64,000 nucleotides of DNA from Maribacter aquivivus (GCF_900142175.1 NZ_FQZX01000003.1:468471-532470); one strand, 5' to 3'; shown: positions 45,825 through 55,890, counted from the stretch's first letter. Notes: generated by a model not told the origin, from the letters alone. Numbers and translations are program-made.

Positions 45825-47544
45825 TTTTAGCTTTGTTTATTGATTTTACACGTAGTAATGCCCAGTATGCAGTAACGAAATAAATAACCGTACAAATAAA
45901 TGCATACGTGTAGAAAATTTCTCTGTTGTTGATATAGCTATTTTCATTTGCACTGTCAAATAGAACAATACCTGCCAATATCAATGTAATTATAAGTGCA
46001 ACGAGAGATACCAACTTCAAAATCTTTGAGAATACGGTAATATCTTTTTTTGGTATTGTTTCTAACTTGCTTTTTTCTTCTTGAAAAGTTACAATTTTCT
46101 CATTGCGTATTCTTTCTTGTTCTTCTTCCTTAGGATATTTTTCTTTTGCTCCGTAGCGACCAGCTAACAAGGTATAAACTCCGATAGTGAAAATCCAAGT
46201 AGGAATAAACAAATAGAAGAAAGACATTACATTAAAAGCATTTAGTCCAAAACCGAAAACTAATCCTAATCCCCATGATACAATAGCAGGTGTGCTAAAA
46301 GTTAAATTGCGGTATTGAGACCAATAACGTGTGTATCCGATTCTTGGGAATATCTGATGCTCTGCAAATACAATTGCACCAACGGGTACTACCAATAAAC
46401 CTGCATAGGTCAATAGCGGTAAAATCTGTGAGAATACAAAAGGAAAACAGGCTATGACAATCGTGATTAAACCAACTACAATAGTTGTTTTTTTACGTGA
46501 ATGATTAAAGAAAATGGCTTGAGCTGCTAATCCTGCTCTATATAAATTGGTAATTGCCGTAGTCCAACCTGCTACGATTACAATTACGAATCCAGACCAT
46601 CCTAAGGCATAAAAAGCAACATCTCCAGGATCTAATTCTACGATTGATTTTCCGATGATTACTGCAGCACCGGCTCCCATGATACCGGCAGCTATCCACG
46701 CAACATAATGCCCAAACATCATACCTGTACTGGTTGCGAGTCCGTAAGATTTCTTTTTAGCAAAACGTAATAGCGCCATATCTATTAATCCGAAATGGGT
46801 GATGGTATTTGCAGCCCAAGCGAACCCGATAACTTCAACAAGTCCGATACCTGGTTCTCCGGCACTATCAACCCCGGTCCAAATAGATCGATCACCAAGT
46901 GATATCAAATCATTCCATCCGCTAGGTAGAGTTGTCCCTAATACATCTAAAGATAAAGCTGGTAATAAAACCATTGCACCACTAGTGAACATTACAAAAA
47001 GCCATGGAGCACATATTCCTGAAAATTCTGATACTGCGTTAAATCCGTATAATGCTATAGACACCACTACTAAGCCTACGCAGAATACGATGACCACAAA
47101 CCACATATTGGTGGGGTACCAGTTTAATTGTGCAGGTATATCGAACGCAAACCGCACTGCGGTCGCAGATACGGTAATCATAGCGGCAGATATGACCGAG
47201 AAAATAATGACGTTAGCCCAATTGTACAGCTTGGTCATAGAATCTCCCGCAATTTTATTGAGGTAGGTGTATAAGCTTAATCTTGTTTCTACTGCAATAG
47301 GAGAGGTAATAAACGTCCAGCTGAGAACTGCCAAAATATTACCGATCAACAGACCTAAAATAATATCCATGGTTTTTGCTCCTAATGCTACAAACGTAGC
47401 ACCAATTACAAACTCTGTTGCTGCAACATGTTCGGCGGCGTACAATCCTGCAAAATGTGTCCAATCATGTAATTTATGTTTTGCAACGGGTAGCTGCTCT
47501 TCGTTAAAATTTTCAAATGTGCTTTGGTTGTTGGTTGCTGACAT
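45817..47544 (-). CDS. NCS1-family (purine-cytosine permease-like) transporter
   Basis: 575 residues with about 12 transmembrane helices. N-terminal segment HKLHDWTHFAGLYAAEHVAATEFVIGATFVALG and the loop GFAWAANTITHFGLIDMALLRFAKKKSYG fit the nucleobase:cation symporter-1 superfamily. Unusually, it has a long hydrophilic insertion and two extra helices at the C-terminus (about 475-575). Overlap with the mannitol dehydrogenase gene suggests the substrate is a polyol or sugar acid instead of a nucleobase; that is inference from context only. Confidence 0.82.
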   Translation of the reverse strand: MSATNNQSTFENFNEEQLPVAKHKLHDWTHFAGLYAAEHVAATEFVIGATFVALGAKTMDIILGLLIGNILAVLSWTFITSPIAVETRLSLYTYLNKIAGDSMTKLYNWANVIIFSVISAAMITVSATAVRFAFDIPAQLNWYPTNMWFVVIVFCVGLVVVSIALYGFNAVSEFSGICAPWLFVMFTSGAMVLLPALSLDVLGTTLPSGWNDLISLGDRSIWTGVDSAGEPGIGLVEVIGFAWAANTITHFGLIDMALLRFAKKKSYGLATSTGMMFGHYVAWIAAGIMGAGAAVIIGKSIVELDPGDVAFYALGWSGFVIVIVAGWTTAITNLYRAGLAAQAIFFNHSRKKTTIVVGLITIVIACFPFVFSQILPLLTYAGLLVVPVGAIVFAEHQIFPRIGYTRYWSQYRNLTFSTPAIVSWGLGLVFGFGLNAFNVMSFFYLFIPTWIFTIGVYTLLAGRYGAKEKYPKEEEQERIRNEKIVTFQEEKSKLETIPKKDITVFSKILKLVSLVALIITLILAGIVLFDSANENSYINNREIFYTYAFICTVIYFVTAYWALLRVKSINKAKNE

Positions 47545-47765
47545 AAGTTGAGTTGGTAGTTAGTTTAAAATAATGAGTTGAGTTCTGTTTAAAGACCTTT
47601 AAAGTATTTGCTGTGTTTTAAACAGGCTTGCAATGTATTTATTTTTTGTTAAGAACAATTATTAAATTTTGTTAATCTTCAATATCCCTGAAATCGGAAA
47701 AATAGTTATGAATTTCATTGCAGCTATTTTCAGTCAAATTGATTCTTATATCTACGGTTTAAAAA

Positions 47766-47793
47766 AGGCAATCTACCGAAAGATAGATTGCCT
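47766..47793 (-). terminator. Terminator of the lipoprotein gene at 47837
   Basis: AGGCAATCTA / TAGATTGCCT perfect 10-base stem (47766-47775 and 47784-47793) with loop CCGAAAGA. A run of T follows on the minus strand. Confidence 0.8.
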
Positions 47794-47836
47794 GCTAGTG
47801 TAAGTTTAAAAAAGAATTAGTTCAGTGTTGTAATCA

Positions 47837-48661
47837 TCAATTACTTATTTTTTCAAAATCACTTTTTTCTAAGCCGTTATTGAATTTAATGTTAGACCAA
47901 TTTACCGTTATCCAAGGTGCATCGCTAACTGCGGCTTTCCAAGTAGATTTTTTATATTTTCGTTTAGTTGGAAAAAGCATTCCGTCAACGCCTTCATATT
48001 CTAAGGTCATTAAATTCGGAGTTTCCATTGCACCAAAATCAGCAACCGTAAATAAAAACTGATCTACTAGAGATGTGTTTTTATTAATGTATAGCTGATA
48101 AATATCTGTTGGCTTAGAGTCCCCAAAATTGAACGATACTTTTACTACTTCATAAAGATTGTTATTTAAGGTTTCTTCTCCTAAATATTCATACGAAACA
48201 CCTTTGTCCATTAACTTTTGAAACATGGTAAACCAATAAAAGTTAGTAGGTCTGTTGAAAGCAACTCTTTTTAAGGCAACGCTATCATTTAGAATATCTC
48301 CATTATGCTTTAACCAGAATTCTTTACCATCATAACCTTGTTCAATTGTGCCTTGTAAGTCACTTAAGGTTCTTTGGTGCTTTTCGTATTTACCATATGA
48401 AAGTTCACCGTCGAAAATGTATTTCTCTGTTGAAATATCTGTTTTGCCATCTGGTGTTTGGTAGGTATATGTATACACGACATCTTTCTTTCCTCGAAGC
48501 GTTTTGTAATCGCCAACTTTTTCAAGCATTTTTGAAACCAATTCTTGTCCTTTATTCGTGAATTCAGGAGTTAGAATAGTTTCCTTTTTGGTAGTTTGTT
48601 CCCCTTTACAAGAAGTAATTAAGATACTTAGTACTATTAAGCTGGTCATTTTAAAATTCAT
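47837..48661 (-). CDS. Lipoprotein, DUF6503-like
   Basis: 274 residues with lipobox LITSC (MTSLIVLSILITSC). The remainder resembles the LolA/LolB-like half-barrel proteins annotated as DUF6503: YTYTYQTPDGKTDISTEKYIFDGELSYGKYEKH, YDGKEFWLKHNGDI, and a C-terminal W-x-V-x-W-S-x-I segment. Such folds hold a hydrophobic ligand in the periplasm; the ligand is unknown. It lies 26 bases after the SDR gene on the same strand and ends in a good terminator, so it may close the TetR/HAD/SDR unit. An internal Met5 is a possible start. Confidence 0.75.
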   Translation of the reverse strand: MNFKMTSLIVLSILITSCKGEQTTKKETILTPEFTNKGQELVSKMLEKVGDYKTLRGKKDVVYTYTYQTPDGKTDISTEKYIFDGELSYGKYEKHQRTLSDLQGTIEQGYDGKEFWLKHNGDILNDSVALKRVAFNRPTNFYWFTMFQKLMDKGVSYEYLGEETLNNNLYEVVKVSFNFGDSKPTDIYQLYINKNTSLVDQFLFTVADFGAMETPNLMTLEYEGVDGMLFPTKRKYKKSTWKAAVSDAPWITVNWSNIKFNNGLEKSDFEKISN

Positions 48662-48687
48662 GGATAGTTATTTAGTTATGTTTAAGA

Positions 48688-49422
48688 TTAGATTAATGCG
48701 CCGTTTGCGCCAATGACTTGACCTGAAATCCATTTAGAATCATCACTTGCCAAGAATAAAACTACTCTTGCAATATCTATAGGCTGTGCCAATCTATCAA
48801 ATGCATTCATTGAACTTAATTTATCAATGAACTCTTGAGATTTTCCATTTAAGAATAATTCAGTTTCTGTTGCACCTGGTGCCAAAGCATTGACAGAGAT
48901 TCCCCTGCCTATTTCTTTTGAAAATACTCTTGTCATTTGTTCAACAGCAGCTTTTGAGGCGGAATATAATGCGTAAGTAGGGAACATTAGTTTCACCGTA
49001 CTAGAAGATATATTAATAATGTTACCATTATCGGATAGTTTACTGTCAGCCTCTTGCAATGTGTTAAAAACGCCCTTCACATTAACATCGAACAGTTTGT
49101 TAAAATCTTCTTGAGTATTGTCTTTCAATTTTTTGTTGAACATGACACCAGCGTTGTTGATCAATACATCTACCTTTCCAAATTCTTCTATAGTTTGGTC
49201 AAATAGCTGAGTTACCTGATTTCGATCGCTTACATCAGCTTTAATAGCAATTGCATGACCATCATTATTTTTAATTTTAGCAACTGTGGCTTCAGCATCT
49301 TTTTCACTGTTAGAATGATTGACAACTATTTTAGCACCATTCTCTGCTAATAAGAACGCTATTTCTTGCCCAATACCTCTAGAGGCGCCAGTAATGATTA
49401 TTACTTTATCTTCTAATTTCAT
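48688..49422 (-). CDS. Short-chain dehydrogenase/reductase
   Basis: 244 residues of the classical SDR family: cofactor motif TGASRGIG at about 11-18, NNAG at about 88-91, catalytic Ser in NISSS and YxxxK as YSASK. An Asn-His-Ser at the end of beta-2 (VVNHSNS) favours NADPH. The substrate is not predictable. It belongs to the minus-strand group TetR, HAD, SDR. Confidence 0.9.
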   Translation of the reverse strand: MKLEDKVIIITGASRGIGQEIAFLLAENGAKIVVNHSNSEKDAEATVAKIKNNDGHAIAIKADVSDRNQVTQLFDQTIEEFGKVDVLINNAGVMFNKKLKDNTQEDFNKLFDVNVKGVFNTLQEADSKLSDNGNIINISSSTVKLMFPTYALYSASKAAVEQMTRVFSKEIGRGISVNALAPGATETELFLNGKSQEFIDKLSSMNAFDRLAQPIDIARVVLFLASDDSKWISGQVIGANGALI

Positions 49423-49456
49423 AGTTTAAGTTTTTTAATGATTTATAGAGGAGTAT

Positions 49457-50242
49457 TTATAAACTGATTAATTTATCTGCAACTAATTTTAAATTGGGTT
49501 CATTAATCTCTGGAGTAGGAGATAAGGGGTACAATTGTGCTCCAGGCCTACTTATAAATGCACCTCTCCAATTTGCCCATAATGCTCCAGATATATCCCA
49601 ACCATGTGCTGCTACCAAAAGGCATTCTTGTGGTTGAATACTCATTTTTCTAGCTGCCCAATTATAAGCATCTACATGAGGTTTAAATTTACCCATATCT
49701 TCTATACTTAAGCGCTGATCAAAGTATTTTGTCAATCCTGAATTTTTAAATTGCGTCTCTACACCCTTATTAGATGAATTGGTAAATGAAACAAGTTTGT
49801 ATCCGGCATCTTTTAAAGATTGTAAAGCTGCAGGAATTTCTGGGTGCGCAGGTAAAGATCTAATAGGGTCTACAATAGATTTCTTTGCCTCATCATGACT
49901 TAGTACTATATCATTATTGGCAGCTACCATTTGTAAAGCAGCGGCGCCAATAATAGCAAAATCCTTGTATTGGTTGGCTACCGTAGATACTAACGAATAT
50001 TGCAGCATGGTGGTGAACCAAAGTGGTAGTAAATCATTTCTACCATTTAGAGCTTTTGCAACACTGTCTTTCATTGCCGTTAAATCTAGCAAGGTTTCAT
50101 TGACATCGAAAAATAGCACTTTTGGTCTTTCGCCCCTAAATTCAGTTTTATCTTGCGATGCAAACCCTAAAGTTGGTATGGTTACGCCGGCTGCGCCAAG
50201 TATTGTTGATTTTTTAATAAAGTCTCTTCTGTTGTTGTTCAT
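49457..50242 (-). CDS. Tat-exported haloacid dehalogenase-like hydrolase (type II)
   Basis: 261 residues from the ATG at 50242, chosen because it places the twin-arginine signal (NNNRRDFIKKSTILGAAG) at the N-terminus; an upstream in-frame ATG at 50266 adds 8 residues. The domain is HAD type II: nucleophile Asp in FFDVNETLLDL, Ser/Thr motif SFTNSS, Lys in KFKPHVDAYN, and acidic motif AAHGWDISGAL. Type II dehalogenases act on 2-haloacids and are normally cytoplasmic, so a Tat signal is uncommon. It sits between the TetR and SDR genes. Confidence 0.85.
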   Translation of the reverse strand: MNNNRRDFIKKSTILGAAGVTIPTLGFASQDKTEFRGERPKVLFFDVNETLLDLTAMKDSVAKALNGRNDLLPLWFTTMLQYSLVSTVANQYKDFAIIGAAALQMVAANNDIVLSHDEAKKSIVDPIRSLPAHPEIPAALQSLKDAGYKLVSFTNSSNKGVETQFKNSGLTKYFDQRLSIEDMGKFKPHVDAYNWAARKMSIQPQECLLVAAHGWDISGALWANWRGAFISRPGAQLYPLSPTPEINEPNLKLVADKLISL

Positions 50243-50295
50243 GTCTATATTTTGATTTAAAAACATTCTATGTAGTATGTTTTTGGATAAAAAAA

Positions 50296-50898
50296 TTACT
50301 GTTTTAGTTGTTTTAGATATATAGATAACCCATTTAAATATTCATTGATTACTAAATCGTCATCGTATAGTTTTCGTATTCCGCGTATGCCTTCAAATGC
50401 ACTAATGAGATAAATTGCCGCAGCAGCACTAGAAATATCTTGTTTAATAGAATTTTCAACTTTTCCTCTTTCTATTAAATCTTTGAGGGCGGTTTTCCAT
50501 TCTTCAATGATATTTTTTAATGCTTTTTGATACACCTTTTCATTGTCACCAATTTCATTTATTAAATTATTTGTTGGGCAGCCGTGTTTCTTCTCGTAAA
50601 TAGAGAAGGACTTTAGACTATTCAGAAAAGTATCTTCTAAAATAGTATAAGCGTTGCCATTTTGATATAGCGGATATACCATTCTTTTTTGCACTCGGCT
50701 TTGCACTTTTTTAGTGATGACCTCTAAGCCTAGTTCTTTTTTATTGGCGTAATGATGGTAGAAGGCCCCTTTGGTTAAAGTCGTAGCCTTCATTATTTTT
50801 TCAATGCTGGTTGTTTTAAATCCGTCTTCATAAAACAACTTAAATGCCTCATTGAGAATGAGTTGTTTTGATAGTTCAGATTTTAATGCCTGCTTCAT
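50296..50898 (-). CDS. TetR family transcriptional regulator
   Basis: 200 residues. N-terminal HTH (about 10-57) with ILNEAFKLFYEDGFKTTSIEKIMKATTLTKGAFYHHYANKKEL pattern typical of TetR. The C-terminal ligand domain holds a single Cys near the middle (KKHGCPTNNLI), as in the AcrR/YxaF-like group. It probably represses its own operon with the HAD and SDR genes downstream; the operator was not identified. Confidence 0.92.
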   Translation of the reverse strand: MKQALKSELSKQLILNEAFKLFYEDGFKTTSIEKIMKATTLTKGAFYHHYANKKELGLEVITKKVQSRVQKRMVYPLYQNGNAYTILEDTFLNSLKSFSIYEKKHGCPTNNLINEIGDNEKVYQKALKNIIEEWKTALKDLIERGKVENSIKQDISSAAAAIYLISAFEGIRGIRKLYDDDLVINEYLNGLSIYLKQLKQ

Positions 50899-51058
50899 AC
50901 CGTAAAGATGCTCAATAAAATACGGTATAGAATGTTTTTAGAGGTATTTAACCTATTCTTAACTACAAAAAAAATCAGTTTGCTTCAACTTAAAACCATG
51001 TAGGTATTTAGTGAAATACAATAAGAATTAATGATGGGTGATGTGGCTAGAGTGATTT

Positions 51059-51979
51059 CTAATTGAGATTTAATCTATACTCATTAGGACTCATAGAGGT
51101 TTTCTTTTTAAAGATTTTACTGAAATATTGCGGATATTCAAAGCCAAGTGAATATGCTATTTCACTAGCACTTTTCGTTGAATTCAACAGTTTGTTCTTA
51201 GCTTTTTCTATGATGTATTGATGAATATGGTCTTGCGTTCCTTGTCCTGTTTCTTTTCTAAGTAAATCGCTCAAGTACTTAGCTGATATGTTCAATGCTT
51301 CTCCGCAATATTTTACCGTTGGTATACCAAGTTCAATTTGTTTGTTTTGGCTGTAGTACTCTTTTAATAGTTTTTTAAAATTGCCTGCTATATCTTTATT
51401 TAAATTGGTTCTTGTATAAAATTGTCGGTCATAAAACCTTACACAATAATTAAGTAACAATTCTAAATTAGAAATAATGATGGTTTGACTATGTGTGTCT
51501 ATATTTCCGCTATATTCTTTCTCTATTTTTTGTACTATTTCGGTTACTGTTGTTCTTTCATCATTAGATACATGTAGCGCTTCGTTAGATGCGTATTCAA
51601 AAAAGGAAAACTGTTCTATTTTTTTACCTAATTCAGATTTTCTAATTAAATCAGGATGAAACATTACCGTCCAGCCTTGGTCTGTGGTGTTAATGTTCTG
51701 TTTTTCAAACTCCATTATTTGATCAGGAGCCATAAAAATCATTGAGCCTTCTTGGTAATCATATGAATTTCTACCGTAGTTTTTAATGGTAAAAGCACAA
51801 TTATCTTTTAAACTGATATGATATAGACCTAAGGAATATTTAAAATTTTCTAGACCAATTTGGTTCCAATTATCGCCAATTTTCAATACGGAAATTAATG
51901 GGTGTTTTGGTTTCTCTAAACTAAAGTAAGAATGAACTTCTGCAACACTATTTATTTTAATAATTTCCTTCATAACCAA
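51059..51979 (-). CDS. AraC family transcriptional regulator
   Basis: 306 residues. The N-terminal half is a cupin-like sensor domain and the C-terminal about 100 residues carry two HTH motifs, including ISAKYLSDLLRKETGQGTQDHIHQYIIEKAK and SEIAYSLGFEYPQYFSKIFKKKTSMSPNEYR. Met3 (MKEIIKINSV) is an equally plausible start. It follows the MBL and SDR genes by 4 bases, so the three are one transcript, and it may control that operon. Confidence 0.92.
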   Translation of the reverse strand: MVMKEIIKINSVAEVHSYFSLEKPKHPLISVLKIGDNWNQIGLENFKYSLGLYHISLKDNCAFTIKNYGRNSYDYQEGSMIFMAPDQIMEFEKQNINTTDQGWTVMFHPDLIRKSELGKKIEQFSFFEYASNEALHVSNDERTTVTEIVQKIEKEYSGNIDTHSQTIIISNLELLLNYCVRFYDRQFYTRTNLNKDIAGNFKKLLKEYYSQNKQIELGIPTVKYCGEALNISAKYLSDLLRKETGQGTQDHIHQYIIEKAKNKLLNSTKSASEIAYSLGFEYPQYFSKIFKKKTSMSPNEYRLNLN

Positions 51980-51983
51980 TAAC

Positions 51984-53117
51984 TTAAATGTTTTGCCACC
52001 AGTTGGGGTAGGTCGTAACTGAATCTTTCACTATTATCTCTTGCCCAATTTGTGGAGCTATTACCTGTAAGTTCAATTCAGTTGCTTTAGCTTCAACTCT
52101 TTTAATAGGATCTGTCCATTCATGCAATGCTAATTTAAAACCTGCCCAGTGAATGGGCATTATCTTTTTTGCTTTAACGTCAATACCAGCTTGTGCGGTT
52201 TCTTCTGGCATCATATGTATATCTGACCACATTTGGTTGTATTGACCGCATTCCATCAAGGCAAGATCAAAAGGACCGTATTTTTCTCCTATTTCTTTAA
52301 AGTGATCAGCATAGCCGCTGTCACCGCTAAAAAAGATATTCTCATTTTCTGAAGTAATTACCCAAGAACTCCACAAGGTACTTTGCGCATTATTCAAACC
52401 TCTACCTGAGAAATGTTGTGCTGGCGTACAAACAAATTTTAAATTACCGAATTGAGTCTCTTGCCACCAATCCATCTCTGTGATTTTACTCTCAGAAACT
52501 CCCCAAGCAGTCAAATGATTACCAACACCTAGCGGAGTGTAGAAATGATTTGTTTTATCCTTGATCTTTAAAACAGATTCGTAATCTAAATGGTCATAGT
52601 GGTCATGAGAGAAAATAACCGCATCAATCTGTGGTAGTTGTTCAATTGCTATGGGGAATTCTTTATTAAATCGTTTTTCACCTAAAAGTGGGTGAGGGGC
52701 AGCCACTGCACCAAACATTGGATCAATTAGAATATTTTTTCCATCAATCTGTAATAAAAAAGAGGAATGTCCAAACCAAATCATTCTTGCTTCTCCGCTA
52801 TAATTGGCAATACTAATAGAATCTATTTTTTGCGGAATTAAATCTGCTTTAGGGCGACCATTGGGCACTTTGGTAGTGAAAAAGGTATACGCTAAACTAA
52901 GCTTATCAGAAAAAGCTAAATCTTCTGGTACCGGTTTTACATTACGAAATTTATCTTCTTTAAATTGCTGTGACTGCTCATAGCCTACTTTCTGACTTTT
53001 GGTACTATTGCCACCAAAACTTGGATATAAATTGGTAAATGCCAGAATGGCGATAACCAGTATGCCAATTATTGCTAAGGTTGTTATCATTATTTTTTTT
53101 AAGATGCTTTTGATCAT
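51984..53117 (-). CDS. MBL-fold metallo-hydrolase, NAPE-PLD/UlaG-like
   Basis: 377 residues with an N-terminal hydrophobic helix (about 8-28) that anchors it in the membrane or acts as a signal. Metallo-beta-lactamase motifs: WFGHSSFLLQI, HDHYDHLD (two-zinc site), TPAQHFSGRG, SGDSGY and IHWAGF. The pattern and length fit the NAPE-phospholipase D-like branch that cleaves phospholipid or cyclic phosphodiester substrates. Coupled with the SDR gene upstream (1-base gap) and AraC gene downstream. Confidence 0.88.
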   Translation of the reverse strand: MIKSILKKIMITTLAIIGILVIAILAFTNLYPSFGGNSTKSQKVGYEQSQQFKEDKFRNVKPVPEDLAFSDKLSLAYTFFTTKVPNGRPKADLIPQKIDSISIANYSGEARMIWFGHSSFLLQIDGKNILIDPMFGAVAAPHPLLGEKRFNKEFPIAIEQLPQIDAVIFSHDHYDHLDYESVLKIKDKTNHFYTPLGVGNHLTAWGVSESKITEMDWWQETQFGNLKFVCTPAQHFSGRGLNNAQSTLWSSWVITSENENIFFSGDSGYADHFKEIGEKYGPFDLALMECGQYNQMWSDIHMMPEETAQAGIDVKAKKIMPIHWAGFKLALHEWTDPIKRVEAKATELNLQVIAPQIGQEIIVKDSVTTYPNWWQNI

Positions 53118-53118
53118 T

Positions 53119-53937
53119 CTATTTATATTGACTCATAATCACTTTATCAAATATACGGTCACCAAACCACTTACGTAACGTTATGGCTAACTTTGCCGAA
53201 TACCCTTTAACGTACCTAATTTTCGGATTTTTTACCGTTGCCGCCTTGGCTATCGTTTTGCCTAACACGTTTACATCTGTAAAGCGATCATTAGTAAAAT
53301 CTTTTTTCATGGTGTCTGCAACTGAATTTGCAAATGTTGCATAGGCTCCCTTACCTGAAGTTTCTCTCAAACTTTCTGCGGCAATTAAGCCCCAAGGGGT
53401 TTTTATTCCGCCAGGTTCTACAATGACCACATCAATGCCAAAAGGCTTAACTTCTAAACGTAAGCAATCGCTCCATCCTTCTAAAGCATGCTTAGTGGCA
53501 AAATACCATGCGCCTAAAGGCAAATAAACCTTACCGCCCATGGACGATATATTTACAATTCTACCATACTTATGTTCTCTCATTTTAGGCAGTATCAATT
53601 GTGTAATTCGTGCCAAACCAAATATATTCACCTCAAACTGTCTTTTGGCCTCTGCTATAGATACATCTTCTACCGTACCGTAAGAGCCATAACCGGCATT
53701 GTTAATTAAAATATCTATTCTACCTTCTTTATCGATTATGGTATTTACACATGAAACAATAGAATCATCTTTGGTTAAATCTAAAGGCACAATGTGTATT
53801 CCTTGCGATTTTAAATCTTGCATTTCTTCCATTCTTCTTGCAGCTCCATAAACAATATACCCTTGATTTTTTAATATGTTGGCTGTAGATTTCCCCATAC
53901 CAGAAGAAGCTCCTGTAATTAATACGACTTTATTCAT
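53119..53937 (-). CDS. Short-chain dehydrogenase/reductase
   Basis: 272 residues. TGASSGMG at about 7-14, NNAGYGSYG, active site YFATK (Tyr and Lys of YxxxK) and a C-terminal extension (about 230-272). The Arg pair after beta-2 (GAARRMEEM) points to NADPH. It resembles the SDR proteins annotated as 3-oxoacyl-reductase-like or retinol dehydrogenase-like. First gene of the SDR-MBL-AraC operon. Confidence 0.9.
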   Translation of the reverse strand: MNKVVLITGASSGMGKSTANILKNQGYIVYGAARRMEEMQDLKSQGIHIVPLDLTKDDSIVSCVNTIIDKEGRIDILINNAGYGSYGTVEDVSIAEAKRQFEVNIFGLARITQLILPKMREHKYGRIVNISSMGGKVYLPLGAWYFATKHALEGWSDCLRLEVKPFGIDVVIVEPGGIKTPWGLIAAESLRETSGKGAYATFANSVADTMKKDFTNDRFTDVNVLGKTIAKAATVKNPKIRYVKGYSAKLAITLRKWFGDRIFDKVIMSQYK

Positions 53938-53975
53938 GAGTATTTTTTAAATTCTATAATTCGGTTTTAATTTGA

Positions 53976-53983
53976 CAAAATTA
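53976..53983 (-). promoter_or_regulatory. Candidate -7 promoter box for the SDR-MBL-AraC operon
   Basis: Minus-strand TAATTTTG, exact TAnnTTTG, 39 bases before the SDR start. No -33 TTG is visible at standard spacing. Confidence 0.4.
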
Positions 53984-54077
53984 AAGGGATACATGCTGAT
54001 AGTTGTATGCTAATTGCCGAATGTTGAATACTTTTTACATATTGTACTTATTCAGGTAACATCATGAAACAAATAAA

Positions 54078-54106
54078 CCTCTATTTACAAAATTTGTAGA
54101 TAGAGG
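54078..54106 (-). terminator. Terminator of the arsenic operon
   Basis: CCTCTAT-T-TACAAA / TTTGTA-G-ATAGAGG, a 13-pair stem with one internal mismatch. T-rich sequence follows on the minus strand. It lies 72 bases after the ACR3 stop codon. Confidence 0.55.
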
Positions 54107-54177
54107 CTTTGATTTATTAGAACTTCCCGTTATGTATTAATGTTCTGTTTTTACGTCTTTAAATGCATATAATTTTT

Positions 54178-55233
54178 TTATACTGCTGGTTCATTAGTTG
54201 TGGTAAAATACTTCTTCTTCAACCAAAATGAAACCCGTACCAAAAATATAAGCGCAGGCACCTCAACTAAAGGACCTATAACCCCAGCAAATGCCTGACC
54301 AGAATTGAGTCCGAATACTGCAATGGCAACCGCTATTGCCAATTCAAAATTATTTCCGGCTGCAGTAAATGCTACTGATGCTGTTTTATCATATTCTGCA
54401 CCTGTGGCTTTGGTAAAGAAGAATCCGATAATAAACATTAAAGTGAAATAGATTAATAATGGAACTGCTATGATCAGCACATCCATAGGTATTTCTACTA
54501 TGAGCTCTCCTTTTAATGAGAACATGATGACAATGGTAAATAACAGGGCTATCAAAGTCATTGGTGAAATCGTGGGTATGAATTTGTTCGTATACCAATC
54601 TTCGCCTTTGAGTTTTACTAAAATCAATCTGCTTAATATTCCCATTAAAAAGGGTAACCCTAAATAAATGGCTACACTTTCAGCAATTGTGCCAATAGAG
54701 ATATCTACAATTGCACCTTCAAAACCGAAGTAGGGTGGAAGCACAGTTATAAATAACCAGGCATAGAAACTATAGGCGAATACTTGAAAGATACTATTAA
54801 GAGCAACTAAACCAGCTCCATATTCGCTACTGCCTTCTGCAAGGTCGTTCCATACCAATACCATAGCAATACAACGCGCCAGACCAATAAGAATTAGACC
54901 TACCATGTATTCTGGATAGTCTGATAAAAAGGTAATTGCCAAGATGAACATTAAAACGGGACCAATAATCCAGTTTAAGATAAGACTGATAGATAAGATT
55001 TTTGTGTTTCTAAAAACCTTTGGTAATAAGGCATAGTTCACTTTAGCCAATGGCGGATACATCATTAATATTAAACCGATGGCTATAGGAATATTTGTAG
55101 TACCACTATTGAATGTATTGATGATTTCTGGAAAGGATGGTACAAAATAACCGATACCCACACCAAGCGCCATGGCAGCAAAAATCCACCAGGTTAGGTT
55201 TTTATCTAGAAAACTTAATTTTTTAGATGCCAT
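54178..55233 (-). CDS. acr3: Arsenite efflux transporter, ACR3 family
   Basis: 351 residues with 10 predicted transmembrane helices. Family motifs include [20 protein letters not shown] (with the essential Cys of helix 4) and [18 protein letters not shown] near helix 9. ACR3 exports As(III) across the inner membrane using the proton gradient. Last gene of the ars operon, starting 2 bases after the arsenate reductase stop. Confidence 0.93.
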   Translation of the reverse strand: MASKKLSFLDKNLTWWIFAAMALGVGIGYFVPSFPEIINTFNSGTTNIPIAIGLILMMYPPLAKVNYALLPKVFRNTKILSISLILNWIIGPVLMFILAITFLSDYPEYMVGLILIGLARCIAMVLVWNDLAEGSSEYGAGLVALNSIFQVFAYSFYAWLFITVLPPYFGFEGAIVDISIGTIAESVAIYLGLPFLMGILSRLILVKLKGEDWYTNKFIPTISPMTLIALLFTIVIMFSLKGELIVEIPMDVLIIAVPLLIYFTLMFIIGFFFTKATGAEYDKTASVAFTAAGNNFELAIAVAIAVFGLNSGQAFAGVIGPLVEVPALIFLVRVSFWLKKKYFTTTNEPAV

Positions 55234-55235
55234 TT

Positions 55236-55868
55236 CTACTTGTTGATTTGTGAGAATATGTAAAACAATTCCGTTGCAATTTGAATACTTCTTTCAGCAT
55301 ATTTTTCTGCTTGCTGCGGCGTATTATCAAACGCTTTTGGATCTTCAAAAGTGATAGGTACTCTTTTTTCGGCACCTGCAATAAAAGGACAACCACCATC
55401 TGCTTGTGAACAAGTCATAATTGCCGCAAACTGCGAAGCCGGGTTAAAAGAATCTTCATATGATTTAGAAAAACCAATAACAGGATGTTCATTCTCAGAA
55501 TACTTAATGGCATACACAGGATTACTGGTGTCCGATAATTTTTGAATCTGAAATCCTTGATTCTTTAATGTCTCTGCAACCATTGGAAACAATGCCGTAG
55601 CTTCTGTACCACCAGAATAGCAATACACATTTTTAATATTAAAATAGGTAGCCATAGTCTGTGCCCATACTTGAGATAGGTGACTTCTTCTAGAATTATG
55701 CGTACAAATAAAGTTAATTCTTATTTCTTGGTCATTGGTAGTTTTCTCTTGTATAAAATCTACCAATGGCTGTAAAACAACTTTACGTTCTGGCGTAATT
55801 AAATTTGGCTGTAACTCTTTGATTAAATTCTCAATTTTTGGTAACATGTTGGTTTCTGTAGTTATCAT
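55236..55868 (-). CDS. arsC: Arsenate reductase, low-molecular-weight phosphatase type
   Basis: 210 residues. Phosphate/arsenate loop CTHNSRR (Cys-x5-Arg) at about residue 50, and a second Cys-rich segment [11 protein letters not shown] supplying the cysteines for a thioredoxin-dependent relay. The general acid Asp lies in FEDPKAFD. It reduces As(V) to As(III) for export by ACR3. It is longer than the usual about 130-140 residues because of an N-terminal extension of about 40 residues. An internal Met8 is a possible start. Confidence 0.9.
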   Translation of the reverse strand: MITTETNMLPKIENLIKELQPNLITPERKVVLQPLVDFIQEKTTNDQEIRINFICTHNSRRSHLSQVWAQTMATYFNIKNVYCYSGGTEATALFPMVAETLKNQGFQIQKLSDTSNPVYAIKYSENEHPVIGFSKSYEDSFNPASQFAAIMTCSQADGGCPFIAGAEKRVPITFEDPKAFDNTPQQAEKYAERSIQIATELFYIFSQINK

Positions 55869-55890
55869 TTTTTCTAATGTTTATAGTTAG

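Noticed and set aside
46799..47266. 155-residue plus-strand frame opposite the permease
   Set aside because: Shadow of the transmembrane-coding sequence; no start context, low-complexity composition and the minus-strand gene is clear.
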